Positions 1 through 7,874 of a DNA stretch of 35,693 nucleotides are shown piece by piece. Location: NCBI RefSeq assembly GCF_022712295.1, contig NZ_JALAGT010000008.1:1-35693 (forward strand). Reading direction: 5' to 3'. Source of the stretch: Galactobacter sp. (GTDB lineage Bacteria > Actinomycetota > Actinomycetes > Actinomycetales > Micrococcaceae). Under the pieces are notes generated by a model. The model was not told where the DNA came from, did not search any database, and saw only the letters and a list, made by a program, of their open reading frames with translations. Each line of letters opens with the position of its first letter. Position 1 is the stretch's first letter. Position numbers and translations under genes: made by a program.

Positions 1-822
1 CCAGCCCTGGCGGCGGATCGTCAGGATCTGCGCGGAGCGGCCGAACGGGCCGTCCTCGTCGTGCAGAACGGACGAGGTGAGGCCGACGCCGTCGGCTCCG
101 AAGGTCTGCATGGTGTCCAGGCCGAGCCAACGGCCCTTGGGTAGGCGGAACAAGTGGATCTGGAGGTCCACGTTGGGGAAGAGCCAGTCCCCGGGTCCCT
201 GAGACAGTGCGATCCCGTTGGCCGTGTCCACCATGCCGAGGATCTTGGTGACGTCAGCCGTCTCCTGGCCCGCGACCATGTCATAGGGGTTCGTGATCCA
301 TACTCGGCCGGAGCCGGCCTCTGCGGACGCATCGCGGCGGCCGTCGAGGGAGGAGATGAAGCCACCCTGCCAGACGCCGGTGATGTCGTACGGCTGCATG
401 GAGTCGTGGCCGGGCATAGGAGGCTCGTGCACGCATTCCACCTCGCGGGTGTCCTGGGTGGCCAACCTCCATGCACGCGCACGGATGCTGGTGCGCCCAT
501 GCGCCTCCAACACGGCCTCGACCAGTTCGATGGTCCTCCCCGGACGCAGCAGTCGGGTGGTCACGGTGAACTCGCCGCCAGGGATGAAGCCGATGATGTC
601 CAGGGATATCCGGGCCAGCCGCACGCCCTCTCGGGGCCGGAACTGAAGGAGTTCGTTGACCAACAGCCCCGTGGCTGGTGCCATATGCTGTTCGCCGACA
701 TTCCAGGCGCCTTGGGAATGGACGGTGGAACGGTACGTTGCCGTGTCACCGTCCCGGCGCATGAGCTCGTAGTAGGCCTCGACGGAACTCAGGTCAGGGG
801 GCAACTGGTCGGGTGCGTGCAT
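1..822 (-). CDS. acyl-CoA thioesterase family protein (C-terminus off window)
   Basis: An open frame of 274 codons runs from an ATG at 822 off the left edge. I translated it by hand. It reads like the TesB/4HBT_3 double-hotdog thioesterases, which hydrolyse acyl-CoA to free acid and CoA: an N-terminal half with PATGLLVNELLQFRP and a beta-strand run around LARISLDIIGFIPGGEF, then a second half with NPYDMVAGQE, MVDTANGIA and FPNVDLQIHLFRLPKGRWLG, where the family carries its D/N-x-D and aromatic signature. An AAGGAG ribosome binding site sits ten bases before the ATG. It lies 46 bases downstream of the unrecognised gene at 869-1513, so the two may be cotranscribed. The end of the second domain and the stop codon are not visible. 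Substrate chain length cannot be inferred. Confidence 0.8.
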   Translation of the reverse strand, partial: MHAPDQLPPDLSSVEAYYELMRRDGDTATYRSTVHSQGAWNVGEQHMAPATGLLVNELLQFRPREGVRLARISLDIIGFIPGGEFTVTTRLLRPGRTIELVEAVLEAHGRTSIRARAWRLATQDTREVECVHEPPMPGHDSMQPYDITGVWQGGFISSLDGRRDASAEAGSGRVWITNPYDMVAGQETADVTKILGMVDTANGIALSQGPGDWLFPNVDLQIHLFRLPKGRWLGLDTMQTFGADGVGLTSSVLHDEDGPFGRSAQILTIRRQGW

Positions 823-868
823 GAGGGGAAGACTCCTTGGCTACTCACGGGTAGTGTCTTCTGCCACC

Positions 869-1513
869 CTAGCCCTGGGGCTGGGTCTCCTCTGCATCGC
901 TTGGGGCGTCCTCATCCGTTTCTGCCGATTCAGAGATCGTGGTGGTTTCCGTCGGAGTGGCCGGAACACCCAAGGTTCCCGGTTCCCGGTCCCAGGTGTT
1001 GGGCAGGGCCAACCGCCCGTACTTGCACACCAGTCCTTCCGCGTAGTCCCCGGCACCGCGGCGGGGATCGATGTGCAGTTCGGAAAAGTCCTCGGAGCGC
1101 AGCACGAGCCGCGGATCGGCGTCCGTTGGCAGAGAGTTCACGAACCGTAGGCTCTTCCACGAGGTCTGCCACACCTCGCGTTCATCCCTGGAACGGGCCG
1201 TGATGCCCTCCTGCGACAGGCGTAGCATCACCGCACCTCGATCCCCGGAAATCGGCAAGGTGATGGGCAGTTCAACGCCCTCGAACTGTTCCAGGTAGGC
1301 TTGAATCACCACTCCGGTCTTTCCGTGGACGCTTCCGCGCGCCTTGGAGAGGCGAGAGACCCGCATGGTGACTTGTTCGAGGCCGCCGCCCTGTGCCGGG
1401 ACCGTGACCGGGACCTCGGTACCCACCTGGAACTCATCGGAGAACTTGCGCCGGGTGCCCCATCCCGGCTTGTCGGTGGAGCGCAGCAGCGGCTGGTCCC
1501 CCAGGCGGCCCAT
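869..1513 (-). CDS. hypothetical protein, possibly N-terminally degraded
   Basis: The frame encodes 214 residues from the first ATG (MGRLGDQPLL). I do not recognise the family. The middle (about residues 25-160) is strand-rich with many basic residues, and the last 30 residues are Thr/Ser/Glu/Asp-rich and look disordered. No catalytic motif is evident. No clear ribosome binding site precedes the ATG. Reading further upstream in the same frame gives a coding-like stretch with a basic patch (THRRRKRTVSAE), then two in-frame stops, then an ATG at 1642 beginning MTSDPLTSTWLYAVAGV. That looks like a membrane-anchor plus basic linker that has been broken, so the true ancestral protein was probably a membrane-anchored protein of about 258 residues. 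It precedes the thioesterase gene by 46 bases. Confidence 0.6.
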   Translation of the reverse strand: MGRLGDQPLLRSTDKPGWGTRRKFSDEFQVGTEVPVTVPAQGGGLEQVTMRVSRLSKARGSVHGKTGVVIQAYLEQFEGVELPITLPISGDRGAVMLRLSQEGITARSRDEREVWQTSWKSLRFVNSLPTDADPRLVLRSEDFSELHIDPRRGAGDYAEGLVCKYGRLALPNTWDREPGTLGVPATPTETTTISESAETDEDAPSDAEETQPQG

Positions 1514-1642
1514 CTCGGCGCTGACCGTGCGCTTGCGGCGACGGTGAGTGAGCCAGAATATGTTTTATGAGAAGTCGTCGACGTTGATCTACACCCCGGC
1601 CACGGCGTACAACCACGTGGAAGTCAGCGGATCACTCGTCAT
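1514..1642 (-). other. degenerate 5' extension of the 869-1513 gene
   Basis: In the same frame as the gene at 869-1513, an ATG at 1642 starts a short hydrophobic stretch (WLYAVAGV). A TAG and, eight codons later, a TAA follow, and the frame then continues without a stop through FWLTHRRRKRTVSAEM into the annotated protein. A hydrophobic segment followed by an Arg/Lys cluster is the usual shape of a single-pass membrane anchor. The AT-rich bases around the stops do not give a hydrophobic reading in any frame. Either the anchor was damaged, or translation now starts inside the old gene. Confidence 0.45.
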
Positions 1643-1848
1643 GGAAGTCAGGCTAGCAAGCCTCCACGCGCAGACGCACCATGAAGGATCACGGATACGT
1701 AACAGAGTTGGATCAAAGAGTCTGCAGCGGTGGCGCTCGGCCCGATACGGCGCCTCCAAACCTGGCAGAATGGGCGCCTGCGCCTCAAAGCCTATTCAGG
1801 CCTCGCAGCACACTCCGACGAAAAAGCTCCGAACCCAGAGGTATTCAC

Positions 1849-3297
1849 ATGTCATCGGCCCCTGCCCGCACCACGGACAACGACGGGATCGATCCCGCCG
1901 GAATGCGGGTCATCTGGCTGCTGCTGGTCGCGGCGTTCGTCGCGATCCTCAACGAGACCACCATGGCCATCGCCATCCCGGAGTTGAACAAGAACCTCGG
2001 GATCCCGCCCGAGTTGGGTCAGTGGCTCACGAGCGCGTTCATGCTCACCATGGCCGTGATCATCCCGACCACAGGCTTCCTGATCGAGCGCTTCACCACT
2101 CGCCAAGTTTTCATCACCGCCATGACGGCGTTCGGTGCAGGAACCTTGCTGTGTTTGGTGGCCCAAGGTTTCCCCATGCTGCTGGTGGGACGCGTGGTCC
2201 AGGCGGCAGGCACCGGCATCATGATGCCACTGCTGATGACCACCATCATGAATGTGGTGCCCTCGCGCTCTCGCGGGCGCATGATGGGACGCGTTGGCCT
2301 GGTCATGTCCCTGGCCCCTGCCATCGGCCCCACCATGTCCGGGGTGGTCCTGGATTCGTTGGGCTGGCGCTGGCTGTTCGGCATCGTATTGCCCATCGCC
2401 CTCATTGCACTGGGGCTCGGTATCAAGTGGATGACCAACCTCGGTGAGAACGAGCGCGTCCCGTTGGATGTGTTCTCGGTGGTGCTCTCCGCTCTTGCTT
2501 TCGGCGGCATCGTGTACGGGCTGAGTCTGTTCGGTTCCGCTCACGGAGACGAGACGGCTTCCTCAGCGGTGCAACCATGGGTGCCGGTGGCCCTGGGAGC
2601 CGTGGCATTGGCCGGCTTCATCGCCAGGCAGTTGGCCCTCACCAAGCGAGATGCTGCGTTGCTGGACGTGCGCGTGTTCGCGGCCCGGAACTACACCATC
2701 TGCGTCATCATCATGGCCGTGGTGGCGTTGTCCATGTTCGGCACCTTCGGCCTCTTGCCGCTGTTCCTGCAGAACGTGGTGGGCCTGTCCCCCACGTCCG
2801 CGGGACTGGTACTGCTCCCCGGGTCGATCCTCATGGGATTGCTCGGTCCGGTGATGGGACGGATCTACGACGCCCGCGGGCCCAAGACCCTCTTGGTTCC
2901 GGGCACCATCATGATTGCCGCTGCGCTGTTCTTTTATTCCACTGCGGACCAGAACACGCCCGTGGCGCTGCTGGTCGTGGCGCAGACGGTCATGTCGTTG
3001 GGCTTGGCCGGTTCCTTCACCCCCTTGTTCTCCGCGTCGTTGGGGTCACTGACCCGTCACCTCTACTCACATGGTTCCGCCGCGTTGAACACCATCCAGC
3101 AGGTCTTCGGCGCGGTCGGTACGGCGGTCCTGATCTCCATTTACTCGACGGCCCTGTACACGGGAGCCGATTCGGGCTCCTCCGTGGTGGAGGCGGGAGC
3201 CAACGGATCGCAGCAGGCGTTCCTGGTGGGCGCCTGCATCGCTTGCGTTCCCGTGGTGCTCGCGTTCTTGGTCATCAAACCCGAAGAAGAGGACTGA
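1849..3297 (+). CDS. MFS drug efflux transporter, DHA2 (EmrB/QacA/LmrB) type
   Basis: The product has 482 residues with fourteen hydrophobic segments, the number typical of the DHA2 drug:proton antiporters. The first helix carries LNETTMAIAIPELNK, matching the family motif D1 region. The loop after helix 2 reads FLIERFTTRQVF, a motif A variant. Helix 5 carries APAIGPTMSG, the antiporter motif C. It should export hydrophobic or cationic drugs in exchange for protons at the cytoplasmic membrane; the substrate cannot be read from sequence. I chose ATG 1849 because it directly precedes a short polar N-terminus and the first helix. The frame is open upstream to 1681, but that extension is basic and unlike the family. 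An AGAGG lies nine bases before this ATG. It is divergent from the 869-1513 gene, and no strong terminator follows before the dps region. Confidence 0.88.
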   Translation: MSSAPARTTDNDGIDPAGMRVIWLLLVAAFVAILNETTMAIAIPELNKNLGIPPELGQWLTSAFMLTMAVIIPTTGFLIERFTTRQVFITAMTAFGAGTLLCLVAQGFPMLLVGRVVQAAGTGIMMPLLMTTIMNVVPSRSRGRMMGRVGLVMSLAPAIGPTMSGVVLDSLGWRWLFGIVLPIALIALGLGIKWMTNLGENERVPLDVFSVVLSALAFGGIVYGLSLFGSAHGDETASSAVQPWVPVALGAVALAGFIARQLALTKRDAALLDVRVFAARNYTICVIIMAVVALSMFGTFGLLPLFLQNVVGLSPTSAGLVLLPGSILMGLLGPVMGRIYDARGPKTLLVPGTIMIAAALFFYSTADQNTPVALLVVAQTVMSLGLAGSFTPLFSASLGSLTRHLYSHGSAALNTIQQVFGAVGTAVLISIYSTALYTGADSGSSVVEAGANGSQQAFLVGACIACVPVVLAFLVIKPEEED

Positions 3298-3357
3298 CAT
3301 CCTCCCCGCGGTTGCACCGGCCCACCATGGTTGCACTGACCTACGGAGGCTCCTACC

Positions 3358-3465
3358 GTGGAGAACGTCAGCGATTCCGCGTGGTTGGACCGTAACCAAC
3401 AGCTCAACCGGCGGATCGAACTCGACCGGGTCGCACCATGGCCCGGAAGGAGGATCGCAGCATGA
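3358..3465 (+). CDS. small ORF overlapping the dps start
   Basis: A 35-codon frame starts at GTG 3358, nine bases after an excellent ribosome binding site (ACGGAGG, 3342-3348), and ends in a TGA that shares ATGA with the dps start codon at 3462. The peptide is basic and polar (starts VENVSDSAWLDRNQQL, ends WPGRRIAA), with no membrane segment or signal. It resembles nothing I know. Its two supports are the strong Shine-Dalgarno and the exact 4-base coupling overlap with dps, whose own site (GGAAGGAGG) lies inside it. It may be a small protein, or a leader whose translation opens the dps site. Two copies of GGTTGCAC, 19 bases apart, lie just upstream at 3310-3317 and 3329-3336. Confidence 0.45.
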   Translation: MENVSDSAWLDRNQQLNRRIELDRVAPWPGRRIAA

Positions 3466-4070
3466 CCAGCACAACCGATATCACCACCGATCCGGCTCTG
3501 AACACCGAGCCCGGCCATGATTGGACGGACGAGGGAGGGGCTCTCCCCCAGGGGTCTGCGACCGGCAGTGTCGGCGACCAGCCGACACGCCTGGAAGCTT
3601 CGGAACACGGGTTCAAGGCACCGCGGAAGCTGCGCGATGGCTTGCAGGATGTCCTGGTGGATCTGATCAACCTTCACCTGGTGGGCAAGCAGGCCCATTG
3701 GAACATCGTGGGGGCCAACTTCCGGGATCTGCATCTGAACCTGGACGAACTCGTCAACGTGGCCCGTGAGGGTGCCGACGAGATCGCAGAGCGTCTGCGT
3801 GCACTGCATTCCACCGCTGATGGCCGCCCGGAAGTGGTTGCCACCCGCTCCACGCTCAAGGAGTTCCCGGCAGGCGAGATCGACACCCATGCCGCCATCA
3901 AGGCCATCGTGACGGCGATCGACGACGCGGTGGGGACCATGCGTCGGGTCCACGACGACGTCGACGCCGCGGACCCCACCAGTGCGGATATTCTCCACAG
4001 CTACATCAGCCAGCTGGAACAGCAGTCCTGGTTCATCGGAGCGGAGATCCGGACGCCGAGTACGTCCTGA
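3462..4070 (+). CDS. dps: Dps-family DNA-binding ferritin-like protein
   Basis: The product has 202 residues. The ferritin-like fold begins near residue 55, after a polar tail of about 50 residues that could bind DNA or tune assembly. The intersubunit ferroxidase ligands fall in the exact Dps spacing: His79, His91, Asp95, Asp106 and Glu110 (E. coli Dps uses 51, 63, 67, 78 and 82). Proteins of this family form dodecamers that oxidise Fe(II) with peroxide, store the iron and protect DNA under starvation or oxidative stress. ATG 3462 is chosen because GGAAGGAGG lies eight bases upstream. An in-frame ATG at 3438 lies upstream of that site and is less likely. A 35-codon ORF overlaps its start by ATGA, and hairpins follow the stop. 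Confidence 0.93.
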   Translation: MTSTTDITTDPALNTEPGHDWTDEGGALPQGSATGSVGDQPTRLEASEHGFKAPRKLRDGLQDVLVDLINLHLVGKQAHWNIVGANFRDLHLNLDELVNVAREGADEIAERLRALHSTADGRPEVVATRSTLKEFPAGEIDTHAAIKAIVTAIDDAVGTMRRVHDDVDAADPTSADILHSYISQLEQQSWFIGAEIRTPSTS

Positions 4071-4091
4071 AGGATTGTGCGGATCCTTCAG
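4067..4091 (+). terminator. 9-bp hairpin overlapping the dps stop
   Basis: CTGAAGGAT at 4067-4075 pairs perfectly with ATCCTTCAG at 4083-4091 around a seven-base loop. The left arm includes the dps stop codon. No T-run follows. It could protect the mRNA 3' end or act with the larger hairpin 16 bases further on. Confidence 0.4.
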
Positions 4092-4106
4092 AGCGTTCGT
4101 TCCTGC

Positions 4107-4150
4107 AACAGGCGGCCACGACACCTTCCATGGTGTCGTGGCCGCCTGTT
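4107..4150. terminator. bidirectional terminator, 19-bp perfect stem
   Basis: Bases 4107-4125 pair perfectly with 4132-4150 (left arm AACAGGCGGCCACGACACC) around a six-base loop. It lies between the convergent dps (plus) and SDR (minus) genes, where one symmetrical element can stop both transcripts. No U-tract is present on either side, which is common for actinobacterial terminators. Confidence 0.75.
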
Positions 4151-4178
4151 CTCTGTGCATTGGTCATGTCGCAGAGGC

Positions 4179-4979
4179 TTAGACGGTCGCTACGGACCCG
4201 CCGTCCACGCGATAGTTGGAACCGTTGACAAAGCTGGCCCGGTCGGAACAGAGGAACGCGATGACGGCAGCCACCTCGTCCGGACGGCCGCGCCGCTTGA
4301 GTTCCAGATACGGGCGTTTCTCGCTGAGGAAGCTCTCGATGGCGGCGTCACGGTCCACGCCCAGTTCCTGTGCTCGCTTGTCCATCATGGCGTCAGTCAT
4401 GGGCGTGTGGATGAAGGCCGGTGAGACGGCGTTCACCCGGAGACCCTCACGTGCATACGTCCTGGAGAGGCCCTTGGCCAAGACCAGCGCCCCGGCCTTC
4501 GCAGCACAGTAGGGAAGTTCGTCGTCGTAAGGTTGCACGGCGTCCTCGGAAGCAAGGAATATCAGGCGTCCGTTGCCACTGGCCCGCAGGTCCCCCAGGA
4601 ACGCCCGCGCGATTCTGACGGCGGCCAGCAGGTCGATCTCAAGGGTCTTGACCCAGCCGTCGTCATCGATCTCGTGGAAGAGCCCCTGGGCACCTGTTAC
4701 TCCGGCCGCATGCACCAGGATGTCGATCCTGCCGACTTCCGAAGCCACGTGCGCCTTCAGCGCTTCGATCTGATCCAACCGGGTCAGATCCGCACCGATC
4801 GCGTGCACCGCACCTGGGCCATCCGGAAGCCTGTCCGCGGCCTCACCGACCTGGTCCTGGTTCAGATCGGTCAGGACCACGTTGGCACCCTCCTGCCGCA
4901 GTTCGGCTGCGCTCTGCCATCCGATTCCCGAGTCCGCTCCAGTGATCAGGGCTGTGCGCCCCTCGATGCCGAGGTCCAT
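4179..4979 (-). CDS. SDR family NAD(P)-dependent oxidoreductase
   Basis: The 266-residue product is a classical short-chain dehydrogenase/reductase. It has the cofactor-binding glycine motif TGADSGIG (13-20), HAAG at 90-93 in place of the usual NNAG, the catalytic Ser144, and Tyr157/Lys161 in YCAAK. The late PDEVAAVIAFLCSDRASFVNG and VDGG segments are the standard C-terminal SDR signature. It should oxidise or reduce an alcohol/carbonyl pair in the cytoplasm; the substrate is unknown. Asp38 after the second strand (LTDLN) favours NAD(H) over NADP(H), an inference from known SDRs. The start is two bases past the stop of the flavoprotein reductase gene, with GGAGGA overlapping that gene's end, so the two form an operon and are probably translationally coupled. 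A strong hairpin follows at 4107-4150. Confidence 0.9.
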   Translation of the reverse strand: MDLGIEGRTALITGADSGIGWQSAAELRQEGANVVLTDLNQDQVGEAADRLPDGPGAVHAIGADLTRLDQIEALKAHVASEVGRIDILVHAAGVTGAQGLFHEIDDDGWVKTLEIDLLAAVRIARAFLGDLRASGNGRLIFLASEDAVQPYDDELPYCAAKAGALVLAKGLSRTYAREGLRVNAVSPAFIHTPMTDAMMDKRAQELGVDRDAAIESFLSEKRPYLELKRRGRPDEVAAVIAFLCSDRASFVNGSNYRVDGGSVATV

Positions 4980-4981
4980 GC

Positions 4982-6187
4982 TCAGTCCTCCTCCCCGTCC
5001 ACCGGTATCCGGTGCCGCAGGGCCTCGTGGTCGGTTGCATCGGCGTTCGCGATGGCGTCCCGGGCGTCATCGGTCTTGTCCCACTCGTTCCAGAGCAAGA
5101 CACCGACCACCTGATCGCCATCCAGGTAGTAGACGATCCTCCCCTCGTCGCCGTGATTGGTCACGGTCTCCAGGGAGGCGTCCAGCGTCCCGACGGCCTC
5201 GTAACCGTCATCGAAGAGATCTGAGTAGAAAAGCGGGGTGTGATCATAGGGTTCCAACGCCCCGGCCAGGTTCCGGCCGGCCTTGTGTCCCATCTCGGTG
5301 GCGTTGTCCACGTGTTCCACGCGCGTGCGGCCCAGAATCCGATCCGGATAGGACGCGATGTCGCCGGCGGCGAAGATGTGTCCATCAGTTGTCCGCAGGT
5401 GCTCATCGACGATCACCCCGTCCTCGACGTCCAGGCCGGCCTCGCTGGCCAGCTCGACGTTGGGCGTCACGCCAACGCCTTCCACCACGGCATCGCACTG
5501 GATGTTCTCGCCGGTGGAGAGCTTGAGCGTGATCCGCTCGCCCGATACCTCGGCGGACTCGGCCCGCGCCCCGGGCACCAGCTGCACGCCGTGGCTCGCA
5601 AATTTGGCGTGGATGGACTTGGCGAGGTCGTCCGGGAAGGTCGATCCGCCGAGAACCTCATCCGGAAAGACGAGGGTGACCTTGGTGTCGTTCTGAACCA
5701 GAGCCGCAGCGAGTTCGGTAGCGATGAAGGAACCTCCGATGACCGCGACATGTTTGCCCCCACCTGAGAGATCACGCAGGCGTTCGTAGTCCTCCACCGT
5801 TCGGAAAGCGAACTCCCGGGGATCATCCAGAAGCTGCAGTCGCTTGGGCTCGGAACCGGTAGCCAACAGCAGCTGTTGGTATCCGACGGTCGCGTCGCCG
5901 TCCGTGACAACGACCTGCTCGTCTCGGTCGATGCTGACCGCACTGACCCCCGCGTGACGCACGGCTCCGGTATCGTCCTCGGTATTCGTCCAGATGTCAT
6001 CGAAGGCGAAATCTGGATCGGTCCAGAGCTTCTTCGACAGGGCCGGTCGGGTGGCCGGTGGCACGTGTTCCTTCGAGAGAATGCCGATGCTCCCGTCGGG
6101 GTCCAGTTCGCGAATTCCGCGGGCGGCCGCGTCCGCCACCATGCCTCCCCCAACGATGAGATACCTGTAGTCGGTGTGTTCCGTCAT
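4982..6187 (-). CDS. FAD-dependent NAD(P)H oxidoreductase, ferredoxin-reductase/AIF-like
   Basis: The product has 401 residues and the two-dinucleotide-binding-domain layout of putidaredoxin/rubredoxin reductases and AIF-like flavoproteins. The FAD motif is LIVGGGMVADAAARGI (10-25), the NAD(P)H motif is VAVIGGSFIATELAAAL near the middle, and IFAAGDIAS is the second FAD-contacting motif. No redox CxxC is seen, so it is not a thioredoxin-reductase type. It should pass electrons from NAD(P)H through FAD to a ferredoxin or a small acceptor; no ferredoxin gene lies nearby. ATG 6187 is chosen over the open extension to 6310 because ACGGAGGAAG lies just upstream and the Rossmann strand begins soon after. 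The SDR gene follows by two bases. A 7-bp inverted repeat (CGAGGCC, 6232-6238 with 6256-6262) lies in its upstream region. Confidence 0.87.
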   Translation of the reverse strand: MTEHTDYRYLIVGGGMVADAAARGIRELDPDGSIGILSKEHVPPATRPALSKKLWTDPDFAFDDIWTNTEDDTGAVRHAGVSAVSIDRDEQVVVTDGDATVGYQQLLLATGSEPKRLQLLDDPREFAFRTVEDYERLRDLSGGGKHVAVIGGSFIATELAAALVQNDTKVTLVFPDEVLGGSTFPDDLAKSIHAKFASHGVQLVPGARAESAEVSGERITLKLSTGENIQCDAVVEGVGVTPNVELASEAGLDVEDGVIVDEHLRTTDGHIFAAGDIASYPDRILGRTRVEHVDNATEMGHKAGRNLAGALEPYDHTPLFYSDLFDDGYEAVGTLDASLETVTNHGDEGRIVYYLDGDQVVGVLLWNEWDKTDDARDAIANADATDHEALRHRIPVDGEED

Positions 6188-6394
6188 GACTTCCTCCGTA
6201 ACTGCGATTGCCGTTTGGATCCAGCCAAATGCGAGGCCGCCGCACGGTGGTAACGGGCCTCGCTTTTCACGATGCTGCAGTCCACCATTCGCGTCAAGGC
6301 CCTTGCACACCCAGGCTCAAGAGGGTTACCTCGGGACTGAGCACCGACCGCAGTGCGCCAAGGAAGCACCGATTCAGGAAAGGCAGGACCAGCG

Positions 6395-6814
6395 ATGCCC
6401 AAGACGACCAGCCACGGGAATGCGCGCAAGAATGAGCTGCCCCAAACCCTGCAGCGCTCCGACGCCAAGGCGCAACGTACCTATGCCAAGGCCTATGACT
6501 CCGCGATGGAGGAGTACAACGACGAGGAACGTGCCCAACGAACCGCGTGGGCGGCGCTGAAACAGACCCACGAGAAGGTCGGTGACCATTGGCAGCCCAA
6601 GGACGAATCGGGCCCGTCCGACAGACAGGCCGAGGGCGGAAAGAACACCGACCGTCGGACCGCCGGCGGTGTGGACGCCAACGCCACCAAGGAACATTTG
6701 ATGGACCTGGCCCAAGAACTCGACATCGAGGGGCGCTCCACCATGAACAAGAACGAGCTCATCGAGGCGCTGCAGAAGGAGAACGACCGACGCAGCAAGG
6801 AAAGCCGTCGCTGA
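6395..6814 (+). CDS. ChaB-like protein with C-terminal Rho-N/SAP-like segment
   Basis: The product has 139 residues. Residues 10-75 match the ChaB family (LPQTLQRSDAKAQRTYAKAY, then a YNDEERAQRTAWAALKQ helix and a Lys/Val/Gly turn). ChaB was named for linkage to a cation antiporter, but its molecular role is poorly known. After a polar linker, residues 100-135 (ATKEHLMDLAQELDIEGRS, then NKNELIEALQKEN) look like the small helical Rho N-terminal or SAP-like motif that binds nucleic acid. That two-part layout is common among actinobacterial ChaB-domain proteins. ATG 6395 follows CAGGACC at seven bases; a longer frame from 6353 is open but less ChaB-like. The acidic small gene starts 21 bases after the stop, so the two are probably cotranscribed as a stress-type pair. 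Confidence 0.8.
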   Translation: MPKTTSHGNARKNELPQTLQRSDAKAQRTYAKAYDSAMEEYNDEERAQRTAWAALKQTHEKVGDHWQPKDESGPSDRQAEGGKNTDRRTAGGVDANATKEHLMDLAQELDIEGRSTMNKNELIEALQKENDRRSKESRR

Positions 6815-6835
6815 CAGTCTGAAAGGAGCCGAACC

Positions 6836-7090
6836 ATGGCAGAGATCTGGGAACAGAACGAAGAGATCGACGAAGAAGAGGAGCTGGTCGCCACCAACCA
6901 CCGCGATGACGTCGAGCCGCTGATCGAAGGTGAGGACGAACAAGAGATCGAGACGACGCACGAGACCCCTCGTGCGGCCATGGACGAACTCGGTGAGGAC
7001 GCCTCCTCCTCACCCGCCCGTCGCGGACATGACGACCCTGAGGCGGCCGCTGCTGAGGCGGCCGGCGGGGAAGGATCTCCCGAACCGTGA
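6836..7090 (+). CDS. small acidic hypothetical protein
   Basis: The 84-residue product is extremely acidic at its N-terminus (IDEEEELVATNHRDD) and Ala/Gly/Pro-rich at the end. It has no membrane helix, signal peptide or cysteine and is likely disordered. I recognise no family. A good ribosome binding site (GAAAGGAGCC) lies just before the ATG and the spacing to the ChaB-like gene is 21 bases, so I consider it real. Its setting among ChaB-like, Dps and GlsB-type genes suggests a stress-regulated small protein (inference). A 6-bp hairpin (7095-7100 with 7105-7110) lies between it and the convergent GlsB gene. Confidence 0.65.
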   Translation: MAEIWEQNEEIDEEEELVATNHRDDVEPLIEGEDEQEIETTHETPRAAMDELGEDASSSPARRGHDDPEAAAAEAAGGEGSPEP

Positions 7091-7113
7091 CGGCCCGTGG
7101 ACCGCCACGGATG

Positions 7114-7383
7114 TCAGACGGCCCTCTTGCTGCGGCCCACGATCAGTCCATAGACCAGTAGCACGACGATGGAACCACCGATCGCGAGTAGCCACGTCTG
7201 CAACGACCAGAATTCCTGCAGATCAGCGTCGAAGAGCACCGACCCCAGCCAGCCGCCGACGACGGCTCCGACGACACCGAGCAGCATCGTGACGAACCAT
7301 CCACCGGCCTGTTTGCCCGGCAGGATCGCCTTGGCGATGGCCCCGGCGATCAGGCCCAGGACCAGAAAAGCGATGAAACCCAT
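7114..7383 (-). CDS. GlsB/YeaQ/YmgE family stress-response membrane protein
   Basis: The 89-residue product has three hydrophobic helices and the family glycine pattern: FLVLGLIAGAIAKAILPGKQ, then GGWFVTMLLGVVGAVVGGWLG, then WLLAIGGSIVVLLVYGLIVG ending in a basic tail. This is the transglycosylase-associated (GlsB/YeaQ/YmgE) family of small membrane proteins induced by stress; their biochemical role is not established. ATG 7383 is chosen because AGGGGA precedes it and the first helix begins at once; the longer frame to 7485 adds only a basic, atypical sequence. A plausible promoter lies about 75 bases upstream. It converges on the acidic-protein gene. Confidence 0.88.
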   Translation of the reverse strand: MGFIAFLVLGLIAGAIAKAILPGKQAGGWFVTMLLGVVGAVVGGWLGSVLFDADLQEFWSLQTWLLAIGGSIVVLLVYGLIVGRSKRAV

Positions 7384-7455
7384 GATCTTCCCCTTCACTC
7401 TGCAGTGCGTGCGCCGCAACCGCGAGTCCTTCGCGGCCTCGGCGCTGGTTCTGGA

Positions 7456-7485
7456 ACCGTAGCGCGCTCCGCACGCCGGTGCCAA
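7456..7485 (-). promoter_or_regulatory. candidate sigma-70-type promoter for the GlsB gene
   Basis: On the minus strand, TTGGCA (7485-7480) and TACGGT (7461-7456) are separated by 18 bases, a good fit to the actinobacterial -35 TTGNNN and -10 TANNNT. It would leave a leader of about 65 bases before the ATG at 7383. Confidence 0.4.
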
Positions 7486-7874
7486 GGGGCTTGCGGTTGC
7501 CCCACACCATGCGGTAGCGGGTCAGCCGCAGCCCGCTTGCCTCGGTGATGTCGGCTATATCACCTCTCCGACGAGGTCAGGAGGTAGCCAGTTCGCATCG
7601 CGAGATTCAGCGGCAAGAACCTGAAGCGGTGGTGTCTTTCTGCGGCGGAGGCCAGAAGGGAGACGGCACCGCCGGCGCTATCGGCTGCCGGTAGAACGTG
7701 AGCGAGCGCACGGATGCCCTCCCGGTGTCTCCGCACCACGCTCACCACCAGTGCCGTTCGACGCCGATTTCCGTCGATTCGCTCTCGAGTCCGGCGTCGA
7801 CGAAACGCTCTCCTACGGCGAACACTTGGTCAGCTGGACCATCCAGATTTTCTCGGGCACCCGGTTCGGCCCAT
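7486..7874. other. gap without an intact gene
   Basis: No frame here has a convincing start, ribosome binding site and family match. One plus-strand frame, from GTG 7751 to a stop near 7913, reads protein-like (VPFDADFRRFALESGVD, then LSYGEHLVSWTIQIFSGTRF) but has no clear ribosome binding site. It runs into the LigD remnant on the other strand. I cannot name it. Confidence 0.35.

Noticed and set aside
154..1203. 349-codon plus-strand open frame
   Set aside because: It runs antisense to the thioesterase and the neighbouring gene, has no ribosome binding site, and the opposite strand translates to a recognisable thioesterase.
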